Assembly: GCF_018294505.1 (NCBI RefSeq)
Contig: NC_057814.1
Span: 295,682,059 to 295,746,058, forward strand
Direction of reading: 5' to 3'
DNA: 64,000 nucleotides
DNA from: Triticum aestivum
Taxonomy: Eukaryota > Streptophyta > Magnoliopsida > Poales > Poaceae
The notes beneath the pieces are model-generated. The model was not told the origin of the DNA. It saw only the letters and a program-made list of their open reading frames with translations, and searched no databases. Every line of letters starts with the position of its first letter. Positions within the stretch are counted from its first letter, which is position 1. Shown here piece after piece: positions 1 to 12,384 of the stretch. The translations under genes were made by a program, and so were the position numbers.

Positions 1-1272
1 GTGGGGCCCCACCAGGCCGATCGGCCGCAGTCCCCACTCATCAAAGGAGGGCATGCTCACGGCAAATTCATCCTTGTTCTTGCAACGTTACATCAGGCAG
101 TTCTTCCCAGGCAACTCATCCGGCAAAGGGACACCTGTCAGGACCTTGAGCACCGTTTGCCGCATCTCAAGAGGGAGCCCGGACTCCTAAAACCTCATAT
201 GGTCCTGACTGCTAAGCAAGGTCCACATCGGGCTGGAATGGCGTTGAAGCGGGGCTACCTAGCGCTTGATGAATTCCTTCACCACCATGGGCGCGGTCAC
301 GCCGCGCTCCTTCAGCCTCCTCAACCTGAACCAGATGGGAGCAAGACGGGGGCTCGTGAGCTTCTCGTGGCCCCAACTGGAGTTGGGAACAGCGGGCCCT
401 AGCGGAGCATGAAGTAGAGGGCTGAGCACGCCGGCATGGACGAGCACCCACCGTGTCCAAAACTCGCTCGCGGACGGAGGAAGCTCGAAGTCGATCCCCG
501 TGCCCGCCATCGCGGCCACGGCCTCGAAGCTCACGCACCCCGAGCATTGCTGGGGGCCGATCAGATTCAGTGAGAAGAAATGATGAAGGAGGGCAACCGA
601 AGGAGCGATGCCCACCATGGCTCGCACACGAAGGCAAAGACAGCAAGAAGAGTCACCGATTGAGGGTCAAGATGCAGCATGCGGATCTGATAATGCTCGA
701 GTACCGCATTGAAGAAGGCGGAGAAGGGAGGAATCAGGCCAGCCCAGAGGGCATCTATGAAGATTGGGACTTCAGTGGCTGCCCGAGCCATGCGAGTGCG
801 AGACGCAGGCCAAGCCACCGTCTCTCCCGACTCGTTGAAGCTAGAAGCAAGCATTAGATGCACCTTGTCCATGGCCTCGTCGTTGAGCACTCGGGATCGA
901 CCTAGCGCCGGCTCGACGGCCAGAGGAGCGCTTAGCGGAGACAAGGGCTTCTTTCCCTTATCTGCTTGTTTCGGCGCCATGGCAACGGAGCGGGCAGAGG
1001 GCAGGTCAGATTGGAAAAGAGAAACAGATTCTCGAGGAAGCAGGGAGATTGAGGAAGTGAGGCGCAGACGATGGAGGAATAGTTATGTGAGCTACGGGGG
1101 CCGCATAGCTAGGCGGATTCAGAGGCAGCGTGGGGAAGCGGAGACACCCACGTCCAATCAACCGCCACACGTCAACCGAGGCCGCAGGCTTTTAGGGCCC
1201 GCGGCGCTCCGTACATGACCCTTGGCTTCACGGCGAAGCCAAGCCCAAGCGCATCTTGGGCCCGGGGGCTAC
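1..1272 (+). mobile_element. LTR retrotransposon internal region, 3' part (element A)
   Basis: This is the 3' end of the internal domain of an LTR retrotransposon that begins before the window. It ends in a purine-rich tract (gggcccgggggctac) directly before the LTR that starts at 1273. Its sequence is clearly homologous to 13475-14337 plus 31376-31894, the internal domain of element C in this window, and its last 150 bases also match 9760-9913 (element B). The only recognisable gene in it runs antisense to the element. No gag, protease, reverse transcriptase or integrase is visible, so this piece looks non-autonomous. I do not assert a family name. Confidence 0.8.
2..980 (-). pseudogene. Antisense PF04195-type ('putative gypsy-type transposase') gene, broken, 3' end outside window
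   Basis: The minus strand from the ATG at 978-980 encodes a lysine-rich start (MAPKQADKGKK) and then a conserved block with LIPPFSAFFNAVL, LHLDPQSVTLLAVFAFVCE, HHFFSLNLIG and GVTAPMVVKEFI, ending in the APLQRHS region. Grass proteins with this block are annotated as the PF04195 'transposase (putative), gypsy type' domain; no catalytic activity is established for them. The frame is lost by a single-base change around 610-625, where VCEPWW should continue as VCEAMVG, and there is an in-frame TAG near 264-266 after KEFIKR. The gene lies opposite to the direction of the LTR at 1273. The copy belonging to element C (12385-14337 and 31376-31602) has the same layout. Confidence 0.7.
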
Positions 1273-2150
1273 TGTCGGCATTCTGGGAACGGGGATCCCC
1301 AGAATTGCCTACCTGTGGCCCATGGCGTGGCTAAGTCAGCGGGCCGTACGACGCATCTTCATCAACAAGGCATCCAAGACCCTTGCGAGGCAGACGACGC
1401 AAGACCTCCTCAGGAGTGGCCTAGCCAGGCAAGCTCACGAGGAGCGGAGATATCAAGGCGGGGCAAACCTCACGAGGCTCTCATGACGTGAGCCATGACG
1501 ATCGAGACCAGGCGGGCGCCAGCGCGCGCAGCGTCCTTGTTTCCTCTTTGGTGCTAAGGAGGCAAGCGCAGGCGAGGAGTACCGAGGCATCACGCAAAGG
1601 TTGCCATATCGGTGCAACGAGACCAAGACCAGAAGGACGACTGGATGGAGGTCATCGTGGAGCCCAAGACGGCGTCACCACCAGAGCCTTTCGCAGGCGA
1701 AGACCACTTTTGTGAGGATAGGTTGTACTAGTTGTCCCCCTTCAAATTTGCCCGCCGTTGTTGGCTCCCTTCCCACTCAATATTTGGGGAGAGGACCAGG
1801 GCCTATATAAGTAGAACTAGCCACCACAGTAGGGGGATCTGAGCTTGATCTGATCTAATCGAGAGCCTACCTTAGCCACAAGAACACCTCAACCTCAGGA
1901 GGCTGTTCTTCCCCTTGTACTGTTCATCATTAGCCCAAGAGGCAATCCACCACCACCACACTGGAGTAGGGTATTACACCACAACGGTGGCCCGAACCAG
2001 TATAAATCTCGTGTCTCTCTGTGTTGCGAGTTCGTCGAGTTCGTCCGCGAGATCTTAGTGAGCTAGGGCGTGGATCGGTAGGAGGGAAAGACTTCGCGCG
2101 CACCCCAGAGTTTGAACCTTAAGGGTTTTGCCGGAACCCCACATCCGACA
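1273..2150 (+). repeat. 3' LTR of element A (878 bp)
   Basis: It starts TGTCGGCA just after a purine tract and ends CCGACA, so it has the TG...CA ends of an LTR. It aligns along its length with the LTRs at 9914-12384 and 31895-36153 once the insertions in those two are removed (about 890 and 860 bp). Shared landmarks are 'gggtattacacc', 'gtggcccgaaccagtataaa' and 'gcaccccagagtt'. The 5 bases to its right (acatc, 2151-2155) would be the right-hand target duplication; the left partner is outside the window. Confidence 0.85.
1804..1810 (+). promoter_or_regulatory. TATA box of LTR A
   Basis: TATATAA at 1804-1810 lies at the position equivalent to TATAAATA at 12039-12046 in LTR B and 35815-35822 in LTR C, each followed by an AG(A)ACTAGCCACCAC-type stretch. 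The conserved position in three LTRs supports a retrotransposon core promoter. Confidence 0.6.
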
Positions 2151-3811
2151 ACATCCAACACAAATTCTTGGAGAAGGGGTGGTTTATAAGAAAACCAACT
2201 TGATCGCGAGCTCAACATAACGGTCAGGGGACAACCTGGTGATACTTCTGACAGGATATTCAGAAAATCACGAATATGATTAAATAAGCGAGGGATTGGC
2301 ACAATCCTAACTCATTGATCGACGTGTGCACCAGAAATATGGACTATGTAGCACGATCAATCTTAGGATGATGATTCAATAACCAGCACGCTAATAATGA
2401 GAGTATTGTCCATTAACTACCAAGCAACAGAGTTGCTAGGGGTATTGATTTCACACATCATGATTCACTTATCAGCATTCCGGTTACAATAACACGGGAA
2501 CTGAGGAATGAACAAGGATGGCAAGAAGTATTACTGTATCAAGAATTCATAAGAGGTGGTGCAATTCTCATGACACTCTTGACACAAAGATGGTAACACT
2601 CCAAGGTAGAGCAGAGCAAAAGCTGGATTGACATTTTGATCCGTGGAATACAATTGCTTTGACCCAATCCTAGATATGGATGAGGTTCTGGAGTTTGTTT
2701 CTCCTATTCATTCTGAAATAGAATGGCTTGACGGACCACAAGAATAGTAGGCATCGAAGAACACGAATGCACGACATAAACTTGACTATCAACTGATAGA
2801 CAAGGATCGGAATACAACTACAGAGGGACAACTCAAAGGAACATATATCTTTCTGAGTTGTGGATGCATAGGTTAGTATGTTGAACAAGTTCAACATATT
2901 TCTTATGGATAACCCATTCTGAAAAGGAAAGACTGGCAGATTCACAATGCAAAATGGAGAACTCATCAAGAGCACTCTGGTTGTGATCTTTGGTTCAAAG
3001 ATCTTCTGCCATAAGCAGTTTATGGTATTTGGAAGAAGGAAATACCACAGACCTCGAGGGTTATCGCAAAGGTTACTAATATCCTAAAGGAACTAGCAAA
3101 CACTATCAACAGGAGGTGAGTGGAGTGAATCTCGGGTTCAAAACCCAGGAATAGGATACCTACTAACTAAATGGCATCACGGGATGCTTTCGAGAATGGC
3201 GGCCAGAATCATCACACTAGGAACACAAAACATGGCTAGATTACTAGGTGGTTCTCTAAGACACCTAGGGTCATAATAATAGCTCCAACATATATATCGA
3301 GGCAATGAAGTACCTCAGCAGACCGATTAGAGTGGTTAAACTGGCCCAAAGAAACATCGGGAACGGAAAGAAGGGATTTGCAAATGCATCAAACTAGTTA
3401 GAAATCTGGGATGACTCGGACAGCATAACGGTTGTAAATGCTCAAAAAGATTTGAGACATCCTGCAAAAATGGTGGCATAACCACTCAACATCACAATAT
3501 CAAGGTTCCGAGATCAACTGTCAACATACTGAAGTAGTAGAAACTGAACTGAGGCTTGGAACCAACAATCCTATAAGAGTCTACGGATTAGTAACACGTG
3601 AACCTGATAGAAAGAATAGAAAGCCTAGTTCTTAATCCCCGTAGAAAAGAAGAGGTTGACTCAGATCAGAAGGGCATAAGGTAAAGGAGTAAAAAGAGCC
3701 TTACGTTCCCTTCCACAATCAATTCCCTTACATAACTAAAGCATTTCTAGACTCGACTTCGACCAGTTTGGCTTGGTAATCCTACAGGCAGTGAGGCTCT
3801 GATACCAAAAC
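2151..3811 (-). mobile_element. 5' internal leader of a minus-strand LTR retrotransposon (truncated)
   Basis: This is the start of the internal domain of the retrotransposon whose 5' LTR is 3812-7879. On the minus strand the LTR end (GGTCCTGACA) is followed after four bases by a primer-binding site at 3807-3795. From there to 2151 I see only short broken reading frames and no recognisable gag motif, so it is untranslated leader or decayed gag. It stops abruptly at 2150/2151 against LTR A, the expected picture if element A inserted here. Confidence 0.7.
3795..3807 (-). promoter_or_regulatory. Primer-binding site, initiator tRNA-Met type
   Basis: On the minus strand the sequence reads TGGTATCAGAGCC, the classical complement of the 3' end of plant initiator tRNA-Met used to prime minus-strand DNA synthesis by LTR retrotransposons. 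It is separated from the LTR end by four bases (3808-3811). It fixes the direction of this element as leftward and identifies 3812-7879 as its 5' LTR. Confidence 0.85.
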
Positions 3812-6800
3812 TGTCAGGACCCCGATCCTAAGTCACACCAATCTAGCATGTAACACATCATATCACTTTGCGGCCTCACGCACGGTATTCCCACGGGTGC
3901 CACCTTACCTGGCCCGGGACCGTTTGCGCCTTTTGGCTCACGTATATGATAGTGTCGCTAGCATCCATATGACAGAGAACCCGGGCCGACATGACTAGTC
4001 GTAAACCCAAAGTAGCACTAACTTATAGGGACAGGCATACATGACCCAGCATCGAACGTGTCGATCAACAGCAAGTGAATCTAGGCTGTAGCAGCTAGGC
4101 CAGCAGGACTCCGGTAAACCGGGCTGTAGCAGGCTAACAGGACTCCGGTATACACCGCGTGACATTTCCCTGAAGGGACAGACACAGGATCGAAGTAGGA
4201 GACATGTCGGCCAGTCTAAGTGTTCCGGAGCAGTAGCAACTGGGCTAACAGGACTCCGGGAACCCCGGGCCGTAGCAGACTACCATGGCTTAGTGGAAGC
4301 ACTAGACTACATTTCCCCATAAGAGAGGCTACCAAGGATAGACAACTAGGTTGTCGGATCCCACACATACCAAGCATTTCAAAATCATACACACAATATG
4401 CTCAATATGTGCAAATACAACATGGCATCACAACAAAACTCTACGACTCAAGTATTTATTCATAAGGCTCCGAAGAGTCAAGTATTACAAACATGGGTCT
4501 CATGGCCCAACATACAGAGCATACAAGCAACAAGCACATGCGGAAGCTTAACTTGTCTGAGTACAGACAACTACAAATGAAGAAGGCTGAGAAGCCTGAC
4601 TATCTACAAGACCCTCCCAAGGGTACAAGATCGTAGCTGAGGTAACAAGCTAAACGTCTAAGTCCACGCGAAACTACTAGTGAGACTGACGTTTCTCTGC
4701 AAAAACATAAATTAAGCAAACGTGAGTACAAATGTACCCAACAAGACTTACATCAGAACTAGCTACATATGCATCAGTATCAACAAAGGGGTGGTGGAGT
4801 TTGACTACAGCAAGCCAGCTTTGACTCGGTGGCTATCCTGAACTATGACTGCAAGTAACTTTTTTGAGGTGGCGCACACGAGTCCACATATTCACCACAT
4901 CAATACACCACTATGGATCCGCTCCCGTCTCCCTACGAGAACGCCATCCATAGCACTCACGCTTATCTTGCGCATTTTAGAGTATCCACTTTCACTTGTC
5001 TATGAACTGTACAAGCAACCTAGAAGTCCTTTACCGTGGACACAGCTATTCGAATAGATGATGTTAACCCTGCAGGGGTGCACTTCTTCACACACGCTCT
5101 CGCCACTTACCACCATGTACACATCCTGTATCTCGGCAACCTTCAAGCGGAAGCCTAGCGAGGGAGTCGGCCACGACCTGACTAACCACACAAGTCTCTA
5201 GTCCAGGTTTATCGCCTATTCGTGTTCCATCCGCAAGGAGATCCGGCCGGGGTGTCGCTCACGGCACCAAATGATGTGTGCAGGGTTCCCAAGCCCACCT
5301 CGACGGATGGATCTACGCTTGGTACACCGTGCCATGATGCCTAGTCTGTCCCAAGCCCACCTGTACCGGGAGCCACTTGGTAGACTACTAACACAACCTA
5401 CAAACACCAAAAACTAGTTGCAACTCCTGGACAGAGATCAGGTTGATTAATAAGTCGAGAGAGCTTGGAGTGCCCGGAGCCCAATGTGTGGTAGTAGCTG
5501 TTCATGGATCACAAACACAGAACTCAGTTCCTGAGGACGGTTTCAATGAGACAACCCACCATGTACACCTACATGGCCTCTCACCGCTACCTTTACAAAA
5601 TCGTGTTCACACACTTAGCTCTCAACAGTAGGACATGTTCACCACATTCCAATTCATTCCCAATGAATCAGACCTAACTCAACTCTAAGCAGTAGCAGGC
5701 GTGACAACAAGCATGAATGAGTAGGCACATCAGGGCTCAAACAACTCCTACTCATGCTAGTGGGTTTCATCTCTTTACTGTGGCAATGACAGGTCATGCA
5801 GAGGAAAGGGGGTCAACTACCGCAGCATGTAATGTTGAATCGCTGTTGTCCTAATGCAGTAAAAGAGAGCAGAAGAGAGAGAGTGGGATTGTATCGGAAT
5901 GAACAAGGGGGTTTTGCTTGCCTGGCACTTCTGAAGATAGTATAGCTCTTCATCGGTGTCATCGAACTCATCGTCAGAACCACATCTACTGAGAGGGGAC
6001 AAGCACCGACAAACAAAGAAGAAACACAATCAATGAAATGCAATAGTATGATGCATGATCATGACATGGCAATATGATGTTCATTGAGCTAATGCAACTA
6101 ACAACACAATTAAATGAAGTTGGTTTGAACCCAAGGCTCAAATTCAAACTCCACATGTGGTTATTTAAATGTCATTATTTGATTTTCCCTAAACAATAGT
6201 CATAAGTTGTTCTAACATGCATGAAAAAGGTGCAAATGGATAGAATGGATTTTGTTGATAATTTTTCATATATAAACTATTTCATTTGGAGTTATAGATT
6301 ATTTTCTATGAATTTTTGAAGTTTTAAACATTTTCTGAAATAAATAAATCATTTCTGATTTAATTAAATATCCAGAAAACATTATGACATCAGCACTGTG
6401 TCATCCCCACGTCAGCAGGTCAACTGAGCTGTTCTGGGTCAAAACTGACTAGTGGGGCCCACTGGTCAGTGTAACAGTGTTGGCTTGGGTCACTAATGGG
6501 TGGGGCTGGTCAAGGTCCACGTCAGCTCGGTCAAAGCTAACGCATGGGTCTACTAGTTTTGCTAATTAGCCTAATTATTTTGGTTAACTAGTAAACTAAC
6601 AACCTGGGACCCACTGTCAGTGACAATTGTTAACTAATACAGTTAATTAGTCCCTAATCTAATGACCGCCACGTCGGCAGCCGCCGGGGTTAGTCGCCGG
6701 TGACACACAGACGCGGCGCAGCTCGCCGGAGTGGCGCTAGAGGCTGTGGCTTGCCGCACTGAGGGCACCAGGGGGGAGCCCTCGCTCGCCCCCATCTAGG

Positions 6801-7879
6801 GGTGCACGTAGCTGGTCGCGGGGCGATCTGTAGCGGCGGCGGCGACAAGTTGGGCGGCGGCTGAAGTCCGGGTGCGTGCGGGCGCGACGCTGCAGTGCGC
6901 TAGGGAGCAGGATGGCTGCGGGTTAGCTCCCTGGAGATGCTAGGAGGACATCCGCGTGCTCACGAGTGGTGGAAACGGGCTTTGGCCACGACGGCGTGAG
7001 GTCCGGCGTCGGTGAGCTCTCGGGCGCGGTGGGGAATGGGGCTAGAGTGCACAAACGCGAGGGGAGGAGGAGGGGTTTGGAGCAGGGGCTCATGGTGAGG
7101 TCGAAGAGCAGCTCCGTGGGCTCGGGGAGTTGCTCGGGGCGGCGAATCGACAACGACGATCTTCGGTGGCCGACAAGGGAAGGAGCGATGCTAGCGGCAT
7201 CCAGGGGCTTCCGGCGTCATACAGCTCGGTGGAGAGGACGAAGAAGACGAGGCGGAGCTCGGGGATAGGTCGGAGAGGCTCGGGGGCGGCTGTGCATGGC
7301 GTGAAGAGAGCGAGGGGCGAGGGCACTGCTTCCGCTCTGCCTTCTGGCGAGAGGAGGAAGACAACTGGCAGGGGAGGTGGCTGGGCTGGGCCAGCTTCAA
7401 TAGCAGAACGCATAGGTAGGCGCCAGGTAGGTTCTCTCTCTCTCTCTGGTTTTTCTATTTATTTAGTTCTGTTTGTTTTGATTTAATAGGAGTACTAAAC
7501 CAATTTATTGCGTCTTTAAACTATTGTATGGACTAGAGATATTACTCTAGAGCCCCACAATAATTTCCAAAATTATTGGACATGTATTTCTTTTATAACA
7601 GAAAAAAGCCAATTCAAATACATTATAATTTAATTCAAATGCCCAAATAAATTACTCTTAATGCTCTAAAAATATTGGTTTGGATTTTTACCTCTTGCCA
7701 ATATTTCTAGGGATTAAAATGAACATTTTCTTGGGCTCATTTGAAGAAATTTTTAACTTGCTCATTTTTAAAAGGATTCTCAGGCTTTGAGAATCTTCCT
7801 CAATTCAAATTTCTTCGAATTTAACATGATGCATGCTCACTGATGCAACTATTTATAGTCATGAATCTAGGCTGTGACA
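3812..7879 (-). repeat. Long (4.07 kb) 5' LTR of a minus-strand retrotransposon
   Basis: On the minus strand it runs from TGTCACAGCC (7879) to GGTCCTGACA (3812), with TG...CA ends and a primer-binding site immediately after. Internally it has a GC-rich part around 6660-7400, a short CT run at 7433-7447 and A/T-rich flanks. The frames in 6900-7490 are short, overlapping and arginine/glycine/proline-rich, and I do not regard them as genes. The base next to its outer end (ccgga, 7880-7884) would be the target duplication; the matching copy should flank the 3' LTR left of the window. Confidence 0.8.
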
Positions 7880-9913
7880 CCGGAGTGCCGCCCTCAGGCC
7901 TCGGGGTCTCCCTCCCACGTCCTAGTGGCAGCACTTTGCTCCGCGCTGGTGAGAAGACTAGACTAGGTGCCGGACGCGGCTGTTCATTTGCTTTTTGTAG
8001 CTGGTTTGCAACCTTTTAATGAAATTTATAGTTCTGGCGTTTCTCGTTGCTTGGTTGAGTTCCCCTTTCTTTTACTTCTTCGCTCGCTTCTTTGTCTCGC
8101 GTCAGGGAGAACGGTAGATGCCCGACGCTCTCCCTTGTGCGCCTCGCGCGGGGGCTAGGCAGGTGTGTGCGTGCGTTGGGCTAGCCTAAACAATGGACAC
8201 ACTTCGCCAAAGCCCTGCCGCCCCAGATCTTCGGCTCCCTTGATCTTCGCGAGACACCCTCGAACGAGCTCGTGATTGGCGCACCCTCCTAAGTCCGTGC
8301 CCCACGGGTACCGCGACGTGGTGCACTAAGCCATGATTAGCCCATGCCTGAGGGCTCGCGCAAGGAGGAACAAGGCACCGACGGATGTCCTAACAAATTC
8401 TGCAGCTTCGCGACGACTCGAGAGGTCAGCGGCTCCCGAGTCGGCAACTAGGAGGCCTCACCAGACACAACAAGGCAAGCCCTCACGAGACGGGAAACCA
8501 CCCCGAGCATATCAAGCTAAGTTACCCCCTTTTTACATCTACGAGGGGCACGAACAACATCGGAGCAATAAGTATAACATAGCAGCATAAGGACCATAGT
8601 TCCTTACACGCCCTAGCAGGGCCATCTACTTTTTTCAAAATGTAGGAAGAAAGGAAAGGTCAAACAAAAGTGCCCCGCACGACCGCGGCAGCTCACGAGG
8701 CCCGGCTCCGAGGGTCCCTCGGACTCAGCTCAGTCTGAGCCCCTCTCGCGCTTCACCGCCGTGTGGCGACGGGACGACCCGCCGCCATCCTCAAAGCATG
8801 CCCGGAGGCGAGGCGGCTGATCGTAGCCGCCGCCGCTGGTGCTCTCGCTGGCGGAGAAGCTGCCGCCGTTGGGCGACCGCGGCCGTCGCCAAGGGCAAGT
8901 TCGCCCTCAGCCTCGTCACGGCCGTCGCCCGGGCCGAGCTCGTCATCGCCGCCGCTGTCCTCGGGGCAGCACCCTACACGGCGACCATCTTCCCCAAACA
9001 CCATCACGAAGAGGGTCGCGGCACCATCGTATTTGAAGTGGAGGGTGCACCGCGTGCTTAGGCCACGCGCACGGGCAAACGTCTGCCATCCGCGGGCCAG
9101 GGCCACGTTGCCCATGATGGAGACCTCCACCACGACCCACGAGGCCTTGCTGCAGCAACTGTCGGCCTGCAGCCAGAGGCCGTCAAGACCTCCGGTCGGC
9201 AGCTCGCCAACAAAGGAGTGCGGATGCTAGACCCAGGTGCCAGCCAGACTCTCTGACCACACGACGAACTCCGAAAGCACCTCCACCGAGTAGAAGCGTG
9301 GCCGAGGAGGCCGGGCAACCATGGCACGCCTCCCCTCGGCGCAAGGGCTGCTCCGCCTAGAGCGGCCCCCGCCGTGGGAGGAGACACCACTGCGGCTGCC
9401 GAGGACGATGCCGGTCCCCGAAGGAGTACGACCGCACCCCCGAGGAGCCATAGCAGGGGTCGCAACGTGCTTACGGGGACGGCCTCGCCCCCTCTTGGGC
9501 GGCGGCGAGCCGGGACCTTCCTGGCGAGCCTTCCCCTTCTCCGCGGCCGAGAACCTCTTCGTTGCCGCCATTGGAAGGCAGCAAGGCGGCAAAGCAAGGA
9601 GGAAGAAGAAGGAGCAGGCAGCGAGAAGAAGGAGAAGAGTAACGGGGGCTCCGACTCTCTCCTCATTTATAGCTGGAGGAGGCCAACCGTCGATCTCCAT
9701 GATCGCATGCAATGATGGTTTTCTTCTGCATGCAATAGGGTCTCATCAAGTCGAACGGTTGCCGAGGCAGCGTGGGAAAGCGGAGGCGCCCACGTCCCGT
9801 CAATCACCACGCGTCGACCGAGGCCGCAGGCGGTTGGGGCCCGCGGCGCTCCGCACTTGCCTTTGGCTTCGCCTCAAAGCCAAGTTCGAGCGCACATTGG
9901 GCCCGGGGGCTAC
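7880..9913 (+). mobile_element. LTR retrotransposon internal region, 3' part (element B)
   Basis: This stretch leads into the LTR starting at 9914 through the same purine tract (gggcccgggggctac) that precedes the other two LTRs of the family. Its last roughly 150 bases match elements A and C, but upstream it carries a different antisense gene (8753-9712) instead of the PF04195-type gene. Between 7880 and 8750 I see no convincing gene; short frames there have no recognisable domain. Its left edge at 7880 is an abrupt junction with the minus-strand LTR. Confidence 0.75.
8753..9712 (-). pseudogene. Antisense AT-hook / B3-domain-like protein, one in-frame stop
   Basis: From the ATG at 9710-9712 a single minus-strand frame of about 320 codons is interrupted only by one TAG at 9227-9229 (codon 162). 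Visible parts are a hydrophobic leucine-rich stretch around residues 25-45, an AT-hook (KRGRGRPRKH) near residues 73-82, and after the stop a B3-like DNA-binding segment with ARGWQTFARARGLSTRCTLH, KYDGAATLFVMVFG and GCCPEDS, then an acidic/alanine-rich tail. The 'GW..FAR...L..G..L.F.Y.....V.VF' layout is that of plant B3 domains. It is antisense to the LTR at 9914, and it replaces the PF04195-type gene seen in the sister elements. It is probably a host-derived transcription-factor fragment carried by the element; function is not known. Confidence 0.65.
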
Positions 9914-10325
9914 TGTCGACGTCCTGGGAATGGGGGTGCCCAGACTTGCCTGCCTGCGGCCCACGGTATGGCCCCACCAACGGCCCGGTACGGCCCAGCT
10001 TCGGCAGCAACAACTCAAGACCCTCGTGAGGGGCCAAGCTTCGCGAGGCGGACGACACCAAGACCTCCCTGGGGGCGGCCTCGCTAGGCCGGCTCCCGAG
10101 GAGTGGAGATATCTATGCAGGGGGCACCTCGCAAGGTTCACATGACGTGAGCCGTGACGACCGAGGCCGGGCGGGCGCCAGCGGGCGCAGTGTACCAGTT
10201 TCCTCTTTTGTGCTAAAGAGGCAAGCGCAAGCGAGGAGTCCTGAGGCATCAGGCAAAGGTTTCCATATCGGTGCAACAAGACCAAGACCAGTAGGACGGC
10301 AAGACAGAGGTCATCGCGGAGCCGA

Positions 10326-11898
10326 TGCTACCTCTTGAGCACTACGTTGGTTTTCCCTTGAAGAGGAAAGGGTGATGCAGCAAAGTAGCGTAAGTATTTC
10401 CCTCAGTTTTTGAGAACCAAGGTATCAATCCAGTAGGGGGCCACGCACGAGTCCCTCGCACCTACACAACCAAATAAATCCTCGCCACCAACGCAATAAA
10501 GGGGTTGTCAATCCCTTCACGGTCACTTACGAGAGTGAGATCTGATAGATATGACAAGATAATATTTTTGGTATTTTTATGATAAAGATGCAAAGTAAAA
10601 TAAAAGGCAATAAAAATAGCTAAGTGTTGGAAGATTAATATGATGCAAAATAGACCCGGGGCCATAGGTTTCACTAGTGGCTTCTCTCAAGAGCATAAGT
10701 ATTACGGTGGGTGAACAAATTACTGTTGAGCAATTGACAGAATTGAGCATGGTTATGAGAATATCTAGGTATGATCATGTATATAGGCATCACGTCCAAG
10801 ACAAGTAGACCGACTCCTGCCTGCATCTACTACTATTACTCCACACATCGACCGCTATCCAGCATGCATCTAGAGTATTAAGTTCAAAAGAACAAAGTAA
10901 CGCTTTAAGTAAGATGACATGATGTAGAGGGATAAACTCATGCAATATGATATAAACCCCATCTTGTTATCCTCGATGGCAACAATACAATACGTGCCTT
11001 GCTGCCCCTACTGTCACTGGGAAAGGACACCGCAAGATTGAACCCAAAGCTAAGCACTTCTCCCATTGAAAGAAAGATCAATCTAGTAGGCCAAACCAAA
11101 CTGATAATTCGAAGAGACTTGCAAAGATAACCAATCATACATAAAAGAATTCAGAGAAGATTCAAATATTGTTCATAGATAAACTTGATCATAAACCCAC
11201 AATTCATCGGTCTCAACAAACACACCGCAAAAGAAGATTACATCGAATAGATCTCCACAAGAGAGGGGAAGAACATTGTATTGAGATCCAAAAAGAGAGA
11301 AGAAGCCATCTAGCTAATAACTATGGACCCGAAGGTCTGAGGTAAACTACTCACACATCATCGGAGAGGCTATGGTGTTGATGTAGAAGCCCTCCATGAT
11401 CGATGCCCCCTCCGGCGGAGCTCCGGAAAAGGCCCCAAGATGGGATCTCACGGGTACAGAAGGTTGCGGCGGTGGAATTAGGTTTTTGGCTCTGTATCTG
11501 GTAGTTTGGGGGTATGTAGGTATATATAGGAGGAAGAAGTACGTCAGTGGAGCAATGTGGGGCCCATGAGGGTGGAGGGCAGGCCCATGGGGGTAGGCGC
11601 ACCCCCCTACCTCGTGCCCTCCTGGTTGATGTCTTGACGTAGGGTCCAAGTCCTCTGGATCACATTCGTTCCGAAAATCATGTTCCCGAAGGTTTCATTC
11701 CGTTTGGACTCCGTTTGATATTCTTTTTCTGCGAAACTCTGAAATAGGGAAAAAACAACAATTCTGGGCTGGGCCTCCAGTTAATAGGTTAGTACCAAAA
11801 ATAATATAAAAGTGTATAATAAAGCCCATTAATGTCCAAAACAGAATATAATATAGCATGGAAGAATAAAAAATTATAGATACATTGGAGACGTATCA
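10326..11898 (-). mobile_element. Solo LTR (1573 bp) of another retrotransposon
   Basis: Read on the minus strand it starts TGATACGTCTCC and ends AGAGGTAGCA. It is flanked by gccga (10321-10325) and gccca (11899-11903), a 5-bp target duplication with one difference; LTR C at the same site reads 'agagcccaccgcag', giving the empty site. There is no internal domain, so it is a solo LTR left by LTR-LTR recombination. It belongs to a very common Triticeae LTR type; I do not assert the family name. Short frames inside it are not genes. Confidence 0.85.
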
Positions 11899-12038
11899 GC
11901 CCACAGCAGCATCACCACCAGAGCCTTTGGCAGGCGAAGACTACTTTTGTTAGGATAACTTGTACTAGTTGTCTCCCTTCAAAATTGGTCGTTGTGGGAT
12001 CCCTTCCCACCTACATTTGGGAAGAGGACCAGGGCCTC

Positions 12039-12046
12039 TATAAATA
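12039..12046 (+). promoter_or_regulatory. TATA box of LTR B
   Basis: TATAAATA, aligned with the TATA positions of LTR A (1804-1810) and LTR C (35815-35822). Confidence 0.55.
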
Positions 12047-12384
12047 GGACTAGCCACCACCATAGGAGAGGACGGATCTGGGATCGGATCCATTCCATCC
12101 TCACATCCACTAGCTCATCGAGCTCAAGAACACCTCTCCTCCTGAGGCTGTTCATCCACTGTACTAGTTCATCCTCAGCTCTCGAGGCAATCCACCAACA
12201 CACTGGAGTAGGGTATTACACCACGCGGTGGCCCGAACCAGTATAAACCTCTGTGTCTCGTGTTCTTTGGGTTCATCGAGCTAGGCCGTGGAATCGTTGG
12301 GTAGGCAGGCTAAGGAGAAAGAGTCCTTCGTGTGCACCCCAGAGTTCGAACCTCTCAAGGGTCTGCGGAACCCTGAATCTGACA

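Larger units (their letters stand above)
9914..12384 (+). repeat. 3' LTR of element B, split by a solo LTR
   Basis: It starts TGTCGACG after a purine tract and ends TCTGACA. Removing the solo LTR at 10326-11898 with one target copy leaves about 893 bp that align with LTR A and LTR C. A TATAAATA lies at 12039-12046. To its right, 12385 falls inside the coding sequence of the antisense gene of element C, and no primer-binding site follows, so this is a 3' LTR and 12384/12385 is an insertion junction with 'tcctt' as the predicted target duplication. Confidence 0.8.

Noticed and set aside
1..646. Frames of 100-140 codons on both strands at the left edge
   Set aside because: They are shadows of the antisense PF04195-type gene, with no motif of their own; only the minus-strand frames with the conserved block were kept.
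6900..7490. Overlapping frames in the GC-rich part of the 4-kb LTR
   Set aside because: Arg/Gly/Pro-rich in all frames, no domain, inside an LTR.
8763..9715. Plus-strand frames opposite the B3-like gene (up to 274 codons to 10145)
   Set aside because: Complement of a GC-rich coding region; they run through the LTR boundary at 9914 and have no recognisable domain.
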